Shown: piece by piece, positions 10,336 to 22,300 of the stretch
Numbering within the stretch: position 1 is the stretch's first letter
Layout: each line of letters opens with the position of its first letter
Origin: Entoloma clypeatum
Lineage: Eukaryota > Basidiomycota > Agaricomycetes > Agaricales > Entolomataceae
Assembly: GCA_963565915.1 (NCBI GenBank)
Contig: OY751489.1
Location: 1,798,001-1,862,000, forward strand
Direction: 5' to 3'
DNA length: 64,000 bases
Made by a program: the position numbers and the translations under genes
The notes under the pieces: generated by a model
The model's database searches: none
Seen by the model: only the letters and a program-made list of their open reading frames with translations
What the model was told of the DNA's origin: nothing

Positions 10336-11573
10336 TGTCAAAGTCAGGGGTTAGATAGTATTCCCAATTCTGACTGACGGAGAATGCACCAGATGGCTCA
10401 TGGTCTCGAGGTGCAAGTTGATTGGACCTATGGGTACTAAGAGTCAGCTTCATATAATTTGGGTGTCAATAAAGTTTATCAAATTTCATACTTATAAAAT
10501 GAAGATGACTTACTCTGAAGTAGTATAGAAGCAAAAGCAGAAGCGTGCGAAAGTTTTGGTCAAGTTGATGATACATGTGTATAGTGGACTGAGTCGGCAA
10601 TACCTCGCAAGTATTAGTCAGATGCCTATTTCCCAGTCACATGCGTCTTGAATTGTGTGGCAGATTTGGCGGGCTGGCGCCATCGTCAGTTCGCCAATTG
10701 ATTATATGAACAGCAAATTGAAGGTGGTTAGCAGGATTATATGAACAGAAACCTATGGCCCTGCGCTCTCCTACACTCCATCCCACCAAACTTGAAATGG
10801 CAAGCATGGCATAAATAGTGGATGCCTACCTTGACTCTTCAATTTCAAGCTGACCTTCTTCCGTGTTCTCTGCTTCCAGTGGAAAAAAGGTTCTGAGTAT
10901 CTGCCTGTGTCCAATAGGTCAGAAATATGGAATTTAATATAACGATGTCAAGTACCTTCATCCACAAGGGCGCCTCGTAGCAGAAGAGCATATCCCTAGT
11001 TCTGTTGTGTTATACTTCATACATCTACTAGTTTGAGTACAGACAGCACGAACATACCTCTTTTTCTGGGTCAGAAACCCCAACCCCATCGTCACCATGT
11101 CTGGAAGCCACCGATTCCTTCCCCAGAGGCGAACGTGACCCCTGACGATTATAGTCACCCACTATACCACCCTGTGAGCAAGTATTATTAGCATTCTTTG
11201 TGTTGACTTACCGCCCCATGTATTTTGATTCGCTTCGTCTCGTAGCCCTCAAATTTGGCGCTGCAATTCTTATTTTTCAACAGAATATATGCCCAGACCT
11301 CATTGCCCGCCTGTATCCAAGGTAAGAAATCGTTTCGAGTGCGAAGGCATTATCAGCAGCATGGAATGCTCACCTTGAATGGCCAATCCTCGTGCTCTGC
11401 CAAAAGGTTTGAGTTCATGGTCTGTATGTGAAAGGTGTTAGCCTAATGAGACGTTAAAATGATGTGAAACTTACTTTTGACAAGTGGGTGAGTGGTTGGA
11501 TCTGTTTAGAATGAGAAGGGACTTCAGCGGGAAAATGTGCAGGTCAGACAAGATACGCTGATACATGGCGTAC
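10336..11573. other. Unassigned stretch with possible exon debris and a dispersed repeat
   Basis: No confident gene. The minus strand has GT-AG-like patches that could be exons of a neighbouring broken gene, for example NEVWAYILLKNK near 11285-11330 and QILRTFFPLEAENTEEG near 10840-10910. Bases about 10590-10690 match part of a repeat also seen at 35690-35790 (CAATACCTCGCAAGTATTAGTC). Confidence 0.3.
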
Positions 11574-12269
11574 AGTCTTGGTGTATCCTTGGCTCTCCAG
11601 GAGTTCCGGCGCAATATACTCGGGTGTCCCGCAGAATGCTGGGTGATACATGAGTCAAATATAGTGATTTTGGAAGTGTGATATGAGCGAACTATTGGTC
11701 TTTTCGGTTTCTGACATATTCAATTTGCATAAACCTATGTCACAATTTCTGACACCTCAGAACACAGAAGAAGAACATTGCGAGAAAGAACTTACCAAAG
11801 TCACATAGGGCAATATGGCCAGTATAATCCAATAATATATTTTCGGGCTTCAAGTCTCTGGGTAGGACTGATCAGGCATGCCATTTGATGGGTGCATTGG
11901 AGAGTTACCGATAAACAACATTGAAACCGTGGAGATGTTCAAGTGCACAAAGGAGTTCTGTGAAGCGGCTACAATTCTGGTCGAACTTTCCCTCTCTCTG
12001 TAGGTGGTAAAATAATTCTCCGCTGTTTACTGAAGTGAGTTGATCAGCAATTAGAGGGGAGTTGATGATGAGTGAGCTTGACAAACCGAAGGACATCACA
12101 AGATGCAGTTTGTCTGGGTTTTGGAAAGAAAATTTGAGAGGGACAATGAAAGGATTGTTCATGAGGGTGAGGGCAGTGCGCTCCGCAAGAATGTGGGTGA
12201 TCTCGCCTGGTTGCTGTGATGTGCGCCTTGCAAAGCATCTTGAGCGCGTATATCCATTGTGTGTCCTTT
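11574..12269 (-). pseudogene. AGC-family protein kinase fragment (YPK/S6K-like)
   Basis: Four exons of a kinase catalytic domain with clean introns: exon 1 to 11909 (AERTALTLMNNPFIVPLKFS, GELFYHLQREGKF, LHGFNVVYR), exon 2 11796-11857 (RDLKPENILLDYTGHIALCD), exon 3 starting at 11734 (GLCKLNMSETEKTN), exon 4 about 11574-11639 (FCGTPEYIAPELLESQGYT). The HRD equivalent (YRD), DFG and APE motifs are all present. The glycine loop and catalytic lysine are absent or out of frame: a frameshift lies near 12225, and the gene is cut at 12269-12270 by a Gypsy B LTR. Sequence after subdomain VIII is lost. A fragment, not a working kinase. Confidence 0.75.
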
Positions 12270-12803
12270 TGTCATGTAGCGTTTTTCTCAACGTCGGAAA
12301 ACGTCGGACGAGTCGGAGCAGAGTAGCGGAGGAGCGGATGCGATAAGTGCGATGTTGGCAGAAAGGACCTGGCTTCAACTTGTGCGTTGCGCCCCACTCT
12401 TTGACGTGGTCCTCGATTTTGGATTGGTGGATGTTGGATGAGCGGATGAGCGGAGGTGATGGAGAGAATGCTCAAAAGCAAGTAGAGACGGATGCGAATG
12501 AGGTGTAACATATGATATTTGAACTGAGGTTCTACGACAGGTTTGTACACTATTTATAGTAGACTAGAATGATCAGCATTACTATAAGTGATGTGCAGAT
12601 ATCGGAGTTGACCATCGGAACATTCGGAGTACGGAGAGTAGCAAATGAAAAGTGAACAACATATGTCTACTTGTAAGTATGGTTGAGATGTTACGTAGTA
12701 GAAGTATAATCAATATAAATAGAATGTCATTGGAGCGGATGTTGGAGCGGATGAATCGTCGGAGTCGTCGGATAAGTCAGATGTGAATCGTATGGTTATG
12801 ACA
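12270..12803 (-). repeat. 3' LTR of Gypsy B copy 1 (534 bp)
   Basis: Ends are TGTCA/TGACA. It is homologous over its length to the LTRs at 42275-42783, 44105-44637 and 49852-50393. A purine-rich tract lies directly inside it (complement of 12804-12818, CTAAGAGGGAAATAC on the element strand), the expected polypurine tract. Confidence 0.9.
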
Positions 12804-12935
12804 GTATTTCCCTCTTAGGGCCAAACCCTGAGGCCCAGATGAGGTAATCCACGTGACCATTGGTTGAAAAGCTTTGCACATGATTTTTTCTCTCTTGTCA
12901 CCCAACCACAACATCTATCCCGTTGCCTATCCGTT

Positions 12936-13906
12936 ATGTCCGCTGAGAACTCACCCCTCGCTGCTCTTCGTGCTGAAAGGGAGCGCCAGAAGAAGGTCAC
13001 TGAAGAGTTGGAGAGGAAGCTGCAGGAGGCAGAGGAGCGCGCGAAGGAAGATGCAGAGCGCGCAGAGGCAAAAAGGGCAGCAAAAGAGCAGAGACGAGCA
13101 GAGAGGAAGGCAGAGAAAGCGAAGGCGAAGGAACCGGTTGTGGGTGCAGATGTGCATGCAGATGCGGATGCAGCAAATGCGGAGGTGAAGAAGGTCCGGC
13201 TGCAGGGGGTTTTCAAGGATATGCCTGCGAGTTACAAGCAGGGGAAGGAGGATTGCACCTCCTGCTTGAAAGCGGGGTACTTGTGTTTTTGGCCATCAGA
13301 GTGAGTCTTTTCTATTTCTTTATATGCTTCGTTATTAACTTGTTCTTTAGGAATGACAATGCTTCGTCGTGCTGGCGGTGCCAGCATTTAAAACGAAGTT
13401 GCAGAACGGGAGCGGAAGCGGAGTTGGAGGTGAAGCGGAGGATGACCAAGGCGGTGAGGGTCGGAAAGGCTAAGGTGGCAGGTGGTGCGACGAAGAACGT
13501 GAAGGCGGGATCGTCCAAGGGAGAGGGGACCACGGAGGGATCGCAGATAGCCGCAGCGTCGGAGGAGCCAGAGGGGTTTGGTCCGCTGGAGGTGGTGAGA
13601 GGGCTTAGGAGCATGATAAGAGAGATGCGGCTGATAAAGGCGGAGTTGAAGGAACTGCGGGAAATCAAGGAGCTTCTGACGGTTATCGCGTGGAGAGAGG
13701 ATTCGGAGGCTTCAGAGGAGGGATCTGACGAGGACGAGGATGCGGAGGAGTATGATAGGGTATTGGAGGAGTTGGGAAGGGAGGTAGAAGAAGAAGAAGA
13801 AAAAGAAGAAGAAACGAAGAAGTGGAAACAGATGGAGGAAGCGGATGCAGAATCCGGATTGGAGTGGAACGAGGAGACGGAGGGGGTATCTAACAAAAAA
13901 CAGTGA
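12936..13906 (+). CDS. Antisense gene in Gypsy B: coiled-coil plus Zn2Cys6-like protein (copy 1)
   Basis: Two exons, 12936-13300 and 13351-13906, with a 50-bp GT-AG intron (GTGAGT...TTCTTTAG). The spliced frame gives 306 residues. Residues about 12-65 form a Glu/Arg/Lys-rich coiled coil. Cysteines at 107, 110, 117, 129, 132 and 139 give C-x2-C-x6-C-x11-C-x2-C-x6-C, the spacing of fungal Zn2Cys6 DNA-binding clusters, and the intron falls between the two halves. The C-terminus is strongly acidic (about 235-290) with a second helical stretch. The gene is opposite to pol, and its ATG is 133 bp from the LTR edge, so its promoter may lie in or beside the 3' LTR. An upstream in-frame TTG start at 12864 is possible. 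Function unknown; a DNA-binding regulator is an inference. Confidence 0.7.
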
Positions 13907-13950
13907 AAGTAGTTTTTTGTTAGTATAAAATTTTAATAGATTTTCTTTTT

Positions 13951-15154
13951 CTATTTAAAAGATCGGGCTTCGTACCTAAACGGCCAGGGCGGGATGTCAG
14001 AGCAGAGCTGATCTGTATCCATGATGATTGTGGCACGGAGGACGGGTGTATATAACTCTGTTGCATGAAGTGAAGTGGTGAGCTGTTCTTGTGTGAAGAT
14101 GGGTTTGAAGTTGCTTGGATTGATGGATGAATAGTCGCTATTTCCCTCTTTAGGGTAGACGTCCCATCGTCTACTTAAAAGATCAGGCTTCATACCTAAA
14201 CGGCCAGGGCGGAAGCAGATGATGAGATTGAACTGGCAGAGGTATTCGGACCAACGAGCTTGTCGATGTGATAAAATCTTGGTAGTAGAAAAGTACTCAA
14301 GATTTTTGTGGTCTGTTACAACATCAATCGGAGCAGCGGAGCCTTCAAGGTAGTGACGCCAAACCTTGAATGCATCGTGGATCGCTAATAGTTCTTTGTC
14401 ATGGGTGTCATAGTTTAACTCGGGAGGTGTAAAGGTGTGGGAGTGGAAAGCGACCAGATGGATTTTGTCGTCAGAGGTGCAGATGGAGAGGATCGCACCC
14501 AAAGCATAGTCGGAGGCATCGGTTTCGACGATAATAGGGCTGTCGGGAATCCAATGCGTAAGAACAGGTGCCGTGATAAAGGCTTTCTTCAAGGTGTTGA
14601 AGGATTCGCGAGCGGAGTCGGAGAAGTGCCATTGTGTGTTTTTGCGGGTGAGTCGAGTGAGCGGAACGGTGATTTCGGAGTAGTAAGGAATGAATCATTG
14701 ATAAAAATTGGCGAAACCTAGGAAAGATTGAATATCTTTGACCTTCCTTGGTTCAGGCCAATCTTGAATAATTTTGACTTTCTTATCCGACATGCGAGGC
14801 CTGTCAGAGAGAGGATAAAGCCAAGGTATTCAACAGTATCCATAGAAAACTCGCATTTGTCTGCGCACACATATAAGCCATGTTGTCGGAGATGTCGGAG
14901 GACTTCGCAGACATGCTTCTGATGCTCGGAGGGAGAGTCGGAGTAGATGAGGATGTCGTCGAGATATATGGTAACATACTTATTGAGCAGGTCGTGGAAG
15001 ATGTCATTCATGAAGCGTTGAAAAACGGCTGGGGAGTTGGTGAGTCCAAATGGCATGACAAGCCATTCAAAAGACCCGTGTGCGGAAGGCAGTTTTCCAT
15101 TCATCTCCTTCCGCTATGCGGACGAGGTGATAGGCATGTCGGAGGTTGAGAGCC
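13951..15154 (-). pseudogene. Gypsy B copy 1 pol remnant (RT and RNase H)
   Basis: RT palm piece at 14718-15104 with the catalytic [10 protein letters not shown] motif and [13 protein letters not shown]; RNase H piece at 13951-14592 (ETDASDYALGA, YDTHDKELLAI, TDHKNLEYF). The two are separated by frameshifts and a TGA (YQ*FIPYY) that are all present in copy 2 as well. After the RNase H the sequence repeats about 35 bases of itself (14178-14212 again at 13966-14000), then jumps to the region before the antisense gene, losing integrase and chromodomain. Confidence 0.85.
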
Positions 15155-17765
15155 ATATTATTTGAGGTTTGTGAAACATCGCTAATAGGATGGTCAACAA
15201 AACGCAATGTGGATGGGACGAGGGAGGGACGAACAAGTCGGTGCGATAGTTCCAGATCGGACTCGCAAGGTCTCCGCCCAATGCATCAATCAATACCTCG
15301 TTCTTGTCAAACTCCAGAACGACGTAGAGTAGCCACCAGAACCGCTTGCATTGAAAACTGTCTCTGTTGCTGGGGGATTTGCAGAAGGGTGGCGAGGAGT
15401 CGAGCACTTTTTAGATAACTTCTGGGATTCGCACACCAGGTGCAAGAGAGACCCCGACTTGTTACCGCAAACTCAGGTTGAATGATTACATTGGAATGGA
15501 TTTGACCACATACCAGAAAAGATACGGATGGTAAGCATTCCAGAATGGAATTGATCAGTTCCATTGGGCGGCTTTGGTGTGGTCGGCCGAGAAGGTATTG
15601 GAGTGACCGATCTAGAAATGACCCCATTCTCCTTGGTTTCTTTGGCCTCTGATGTGAGGTGAGCATTGCTCAGGCTGCGATCATGATCCAGACAACACAC
15701 TTTTCGAACTGAGCTTCCAAGACATAGTGGGTAGTTGGTGGTACTGGGGGTGATGATGGGAGAGAAGGACAGATGCCGCCAGCGACTTGTTGTGTAAGAT
15801 GCTCCAGAGTGATGATCGTGTACGGTAAGTAAGTATACATGTTTATTGATTAGATGGTGCTCCATTGAGGGACCTATAAAATGACTCACAATCGGATGCC
15901 CACAAGACAATATGCTGCTTCCAGTGCAATGGCAGAAGGTTGACGTGGCGGGGCCTAACGAGCCTCATTTTGCATTTCTGTTTCGAGGACTTCTTCCCAT
16001 AGAAGTTCATCGTCTTCAGTGATGGGGCACATCAACAACTGCAAAAAAACCTGTGTAGGTTGTACATGCAAGATCGCCAGAACACCACGTAGCTTGCACC
16101 CATAATGTTTTATCTTCCTCATGAGGTCTAGATTCAATCGTGTTATTAAATGGATATTCTAATAATGTACGTATTATTTCTTTGATTCTTCCCGACAATG
16201 GGCTAAGACAAAGCTGTGAGGCATGGCAAAGACTCTCGTCCACTGCACTAGGTTCTCTGCACGCGAGTTGATTATGAGTTGCTTGTAAGAGTCTGGCCGC
16301 TTCAATGCAAGCATGTTCATAGTTGTGCCATGGGCATCAACTGGCACATCCCAGAACCAATAACTGAAGTCATTGAGCTCCACAATCAACCCATGAGAAG
16401 TCCACACAAAGTTAGATTCATTACGCTTAACCTGTTATCAATGTAAAGTAAAATAAAAAGTAAAGTCATATAAAGAGAGCATTATGTACCGCAGAGGGGC
16501 GTTTCATAACGAATCCACTCATGCCAGAATCGTCCTTGTCGACATGGGATGATGCACAATGTGCAAAGGTACCAAAAGAGGCAAAATTCGGGTGACCGAG
16601 ATGGTTTCATAGACCTCGTGCGGATCGCGAAACTTCCTGGTGTGGTATGATTAGTAGAGTTTCAGCAGCATATTGAATGACCACATACATGCTCTATTGC
16701 CGCAAATTTAGGCAAGAAGCCTGAAAGAAATGAATGAGTCTGAGCTTGCACAACTATAATCCTGTCAATAAACGGCCCTAGCAACAATATTGACAATAGA
16801 CATACTAGGTGTAACATTCTTCATTTCTAGACATAGTTGCTTAGCCGCCTCGTCCCTCTGACGTGCAGCAATCTACCCAATTTAATCAGAAAGAATATAT
16901 GCCAAAAAACCTTTCAGGTACCTCTGCCTCATACACGTGACCCATCGCAACTTGTGGCCCTACCGCCTTTATCATTACCCCTCCCTGCTTGATCCAGTCT
17001 CTGCGTACGGGACTTTGAGTTCTATCACGTATACTAATGAATTGATTCTGCTCATTGAAATATGTTACCAAAGCCACTTACAGTAAGCTGAGTGCCATGG
17101 CTTGCATTTCCTTTGTCACATGTTTATCGTCTTCTGAAAACTTAGGGTCCAAGACATGGAGATTATGAATGACACCGCCAAACTGTATGGAACATTTGTT
17201 AGCAAGCTGACACTTTTATTTGGTCAAAGTGTATCATCATACCACTTTCTCCCACGTTGGCTGATTGTCGTTTGAAAAATTTTTTGTCCACAAAATGAAC
17301 GACCGCATTTTTGGATCGCCATTTGGATTGTCTTTAGGGGTGCAGAGGCGATGCATGCGCTTATCGACATGGAGATGGCCATCATCCTTGAAGGCTTTGT
17401 GCTTGAGTCCCGTCTTTACATGTTGGTCGGATTCAACCATGTGTTTCTTGAGCCATCCATTAACCTCCTCGTCATTTTCTCTGCACTGGCATCAATAAAA
17501 ATCATTCTTGTACACAGTCTCTTACCATTCAACACCGATCCACAGTGCTTCTTTTCGACACTTGTCACCAGACCTCTTGGCATCCTGTAATTGAGTCTTC
17601 AGCTTTCTTGCTTCTTCAAGGTGTGCACAGACATGGATTGCAGCTGGAGCTTCATGCGAGGAAACGGTCGAAATGAATGTCTCTAAAATTTGTTTCTTTC
17701 GTACATCATCCTTGTCCTTCTATGTGAATTACTTAGTACAAGAAAGCGGTGTATTGACGAGCCTC
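15155..17765 (-). pseudogene. Unknown multi-exon gene, downstream part (split by the LINE)
   Basis: Minus-strand exons with short GT-AG introns continue the gene whose 5' part lies at 23469-24224. Readable exon pieces include HEAPAAIHVCAHLEEARKLK (about 17585-17650), VESDQHVKTGLKHKAFKDDG (17380-17440), a stretch near 16886-17050 (RDWIKQGGVMIKAVGPQVAM), and VELNDFSYWFWDVPVDAHGT (about 16330-16390). The 3' end is cut by Gypsy B copy 1 near 15154. I do not recognise a family. Trp- and His-rich exons of even quality suggest a real host or element gene before disruption. Confidence 0.5.
17751..17765 (+). repeat. 15-bp target-site duplication of the LINE (left copy)
   Basis: GTATTGACGAGCCTC occurs here and exactly again at 23454-23468, right after the poly-A tail. 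Confidence 0.95.
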
Positions 17766-19367
17766 TGGACCGCATCCCAACACCGGTCTGTTGACCAAAA
17801 CACTGCAAACCAGCTTTGCACCGCTACAGCCTCCCTCATCCACACTCTTGCAGATGTCGAAGCGCTCACTGAATATGCTGCAGGGGATGACCCCTCCGGC
17901 GTTTGTCTCACTGGACTGGGCATCTTAATTGATCGCCTCGTCAAGATTCCTGGGGTGTCAGCGTTCATGTCAGCCCCTGAAAACATCGTCGCGGCGAAGG
18001 ATCCCAAACCTCCGCCACCCCCTAAGAAGCTACCTTCCTTCAAGAAGACAGCTAAACCCACACCACGCATGTCTGCGTCAGCTGGAGCGTCCGGCCACCT
18101 CGCTCGTGAGAAGGCCAAGCTCCTATCCTGCCCTGTCCCTCCGCCCGCTATTGTAGCTGCAGCCCAACCCTGGACCACTGCGTCTAGAAAACGCAAATCC
18201 GCTGCTGAGTCGCAGCAGGAAACCCTGGTCACCATGGCCAAGATGTTCCCTGCCACCACCACTATTGCCTTACAGCAAGCCACGGCTGCTATCAGGCCCT
18301 CCTTGCCCTCTGCTTCCCAGGCCCGCCGAAAGAAGCAGAAGCGGTTCACCATGTCAGGACGGTCCCGTAAGTCCGTCTCCATCTACACCTCCTCCCCCTT
18401 CCCTTGGGTGGTGGAGACTATCTTCACCCAGATCAACGGCCATCTGGGCAACGCAAAGAGGTCGATCTGTGTCACTTCTGTTGAGTCAAACCGGGGGGGT
18501 CTCTCCCTGACGACTGACGAAGTCCCCAATGAGGACGACCTCAAAGTTTTCCAAAACCTTTTCGAGTCCAAGCTTGCCGCTAGCACTCAATCGGCCCCTG
18601 ACACTGAGCTTCGAGTAGAGGTACCCACCTCCAAATTGAGCCTCAAAATCTGCGACTTCCCGTACTACGGCCTCACCCCGCAACGCGACCCGAAGTCCGG
18701 CCACCTCGTTCCCCTTTCGGAAAGCCAGGTCACCGACATCATGTTGTCTGCCCCCTTTGCTCGTGATTTCTCCTACTATGAGAACTCGAAGCCCCGCCTC
18801 ACCAGAAACTCCCCGTCATCTAGCACCGGGACCATCTGGTTCAACATCGAAGACTCCAGAGGGGGTCTCGTTCTCAAGAACCTTGCCGGAAAGGTCTTCA
18901 TGTATGGACCCTACCGACTCATCCTAAACCCTGCTGAGAAGTACGTTGGAGTGCCTCAATGCAACCGCTGCTGGTGATTCGGCCATCCATCCAACGCTCA
19001 GATCTGCCCACTCAAAAGCAAACTCTGCCCCATCTGCGGTGAACCCCACACCATTGAATTTCACCGTGCCCTCGCCTCCTGCTGCCGCGGGAATGCCAAG
19101 GCAAACCCCCCAGTTCCCCCCCCACCCCAGATGGGAAGAAATGTGAACATGCAGGCTGCTGCATCAACTGCAAAGGTAACCACCACACAGACGATCATGT
19201 ATGCAAATACTGGAAAAGCCGGTTCAACCCTGATTGGATTTGGCGCTGTTACCAAGAAGCAAACGTAAGTGCGGATTTCACCCACTTCTTTGAATCTAAT
19301 CCCAGTCCTCGTCTAGCTAACCGAGACAATCGCTGCATTCAATCAGACGTAGCTGTATGTTAGGTAC
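17766..19367 (+). pseudogene. LINE ORF1: gag-like protein with CCHC fingers
   Basis: Open from the element start to a TGA at 18975-18977; the first internal ATG is at 17967. Pro/Ala/Lys-rich N-terminus, then a folded middle domain (about 18390-18960), as in Tad ORF1 proteins. The TGA falls inside a zinc finger (CNRCW*FGHPSNAQIC), so it is a recent lesion, probably from CGA. In the same frame a second finger starts (CPICGEPH). A frameshift at the C8 run near 19117-19124 puts a third Cys/His cluster (CCINCKGNHHTDDHVC) in another frame, open to 19367. Confidence 0.75.
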
Positions 19368-22300
19368 AACTATGAATAAATATGAGGGTTTGCATATTCG
19401 CTCCCAGAACGTCTACCGAAAGAGCGTTCTCCTGTCTACGATGTTAGAGCAACAAAAAGATAACCTCGACATCATCTTCGTGCAAGAGCCCCCATGGGCT
19501 ACCATAAGACATGTCGCCTCCATGATGAGTAAAGACGGTGAGCCCCTTGTGGGTCCGCCGAACCACCCTGACTGGATGTGCCTCCACCATTCGGAGCCTA
19601 TCCTTGACCCATCTAATCTTGATGAGGATCTGCGACCCTGCGCCATTGTTTACGTGCACAGGCGGCACTCCGCCATGAAACCTAAACTTCGCTCAGACAT
19701 TATCTGCCATCGGGATGTCAACCTCCTTTTAATGTCTGTCCCTGAGGGACAGATCAACTTGATTAATGCCTACTCGGACACGCAGGGCACAGTCATACGC
19801 GTCCTTGCCACTCTTGGAACATCCCTTCCTCCTATACGGTACATAGGTGGCGATTTTAATTGCCCCTCACCATTATGGGGCCCCGAAGTGGTGCGCCACA
19901 ACCATAATGCATCTCTCCTCTCAGACTTTGCATTCTTGCATGGTCTTGTTCATCATAGGACTGGGTTCACCCACTTCCCTAAGAATAACAATGCCCCGTC
20001 CATCATCAATCTAGTCTTCCTCCCTAACACGGACAAAGACTCAATCATTAAGCTTGGGAGCCCAGACGAGTCAGACCACTGCTCGATCATCACCCTCCTC
20101 AGATCCCCCCTCATTAACGCGAAGGAACGCTACCGTATAGTTCCAGACTCAGAAGAGGAAACTCATTTCCTGTCTGCACTCACGGAATCCATATTCTCTA
20201 TCCCTATCCCGGCTACGGCCTCCAGGGAGGACATTACTAGTATTACCCAGAAGGTACAGGAGCTCATCCTGGCCGAGTGGACCGAATTCTCTCGCTCTCC
20301 CCGGGACTCGTTCCGGTCGAAGGGCTGGTGGAATAAGGACTGCAAGGCCGGGTGGCACACCTACTCCAACTCGGGTAAGACAGACCAAGACTGGCGCGAC
20401 ATGCACAAAATCATTCGCACCGCCAAGCAGAACTTCTTTGACAAGAAAATCGACGAAGTCTCCAACAAAAACAAGCATCCCTGGGACCTTACCTCCTGGG
20501 TCGGCCCACGAAAGAATGCCTCTCCTGAGGCCATTACTTTTGAAGGCGAGACCTGCTCCACAACCGCCGAGACTTGTGAGGCGTTTCATAAGTCTTTTCA
20601 GTCTGCCGAGGCGCGCCCTGTTGACCCTGACAGGCTGCGCAGTGCTCTCGAACCTCAGCCCAAAAGGGCTTGGGTTCCATTTTCATCGCAAGAGGTCCTC
20701 CAGGCCCTGGCCGGCTGTTCCAGCCAGTCTGCCCCTGGCCCCGATCATCTTACATGGTCCCACCTCAAGTGCCTGATCGCACATGAGCATATCTTGAAGC
20801 TGTTCATCTGGATCCTGAACGCTTGCCTCTTGGCAGGGTTCTGGCCCGACGCATTCAAAGTCTCAACGACTGTCATTATTCCTAAACCAAATAAGCCGGT
20901 GTATGATGTTTCCCAAGTGTTCTGCCCCATCGTGCTCCTAAACACCCTGGGCAAACTATTTGAGAAAGCTATCGCTAACAGACTGCAATGGGAACTCGGT
21001 CTGCTTCACCCAGGACAATTCGGAGGGGTTCGCCAGAACTCCACTGAAGATGCCGGACAATTCCTCACCCACCTCATCCGTGCGGGGTGGTCAAGGAAAC
21101 TCAAGACCAGTGTTGTTGCCATAGACTTGGCACAATACTTTCCCTCTCTAAACCACTCGGTCATCGCACTCATATTAGATAGGATGGGGTTCCCCGACAC
21201 TGTCGTGGACTTCTTCTCCAACTACCTAATAGGGAGACAGACTCAATATGCCTGGGAGGACGACCTCTCAGACCTTTTCTCCATGGACATTGGCGTAGGT
21301 CAGGGCTCTGCCCTCTCCCCTGTGCTCTCATCCATATATCTTGCCCCGCTGATGTACGCATTTCATGCCGAACAATCGCAGGCTAGCCTCATTTCCTACA
21401 TAGATGACGGGACCATCATAGTCCAGTCCAAAATGTGGAAAGAAAACCTTGCCAAACTAAAAAAGGCATACAAATGTCTGTTTCAGCTGACTACAGCCCT
21501 TGGGCTTGTCCTCGAACACTCTAAATCGGAGGTGTTCCATTTTTCCAGGAAGAATGGCGACAATAACCCCCCGGTTGACCTAGGATATGCACCCTTCACA
21601 GGCGACTCCCCTCTTATCCCCAAGACCTTCTGGAGGTACCTGGGGTTCTTCTTCAACCGTAAGCTTCTCTTCACTGAGCATGCAAAACGGTACGCCACTA
21701 AGGCATTCTCTGCAACGGGAGCCTTATTATCATTGGGAAACTCAGTCCGAGGACTCACGCCCAAACACAAATGCACCCTATACTGATCGTGTATTCTACC
21801 GATTGCTCTATATGGGGCCAATCTATGGAACTTCAACAGCGCCTGTAATAAGGGTGTCATCAAGTCTATCTCCAGAGTGCAGAGGCGCGCAGCCCTGTGG
21901 ATCCTGGGAGCCTTCTGTACCACCCCCACAGGGGCGGTCGAATCTCTTGCCGGCTTGCCTCCGGTGCATCTGCACCTAAAGAAGCTCTCCTGCAGCAATC
22001 GCATCTGTATGCACTCTCTTGCACCATAAAAAAAACTGCGATGAGGAAGATCCCTCAAAACGACCATGGTACTCCCCAGAATTTATGTATAATCTTAAAT
22101 CCCCCCTCGTCGATATCTGGGCAACCCGTGCAAATGTGACTGTCCCCCTATCACCCTTTAATAATTACAACGAGCCAGGAAAACACGTCCTCAACCAATT
22201 TCCTGACCGCATCATCCACGACATCACTCTTATCCGTGGCAAAACCGCTAAGGAACGTGCCAAAGCCAGGAAGTTACGCCTTGTCACCCTTAACAAGGTG

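Larger units (their letters stand above)
12270..15154 (-). mobile_element. Gypsy B, copy 1: truncated chromovirus-type LTR element
   Basis: In minus-strand order this copy has a pol remnant, an antisense gene and a 3' LTR. It is closely similar to 46107-50393 (copy 2). The 5' part is lost at about 15154, in the RT gene, where homology to copy 2 stops abruptly. An internal deletion removes integrase and chromodomain. No target duplication could be identified because the 5' end is missing. Confidence 0.85.
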
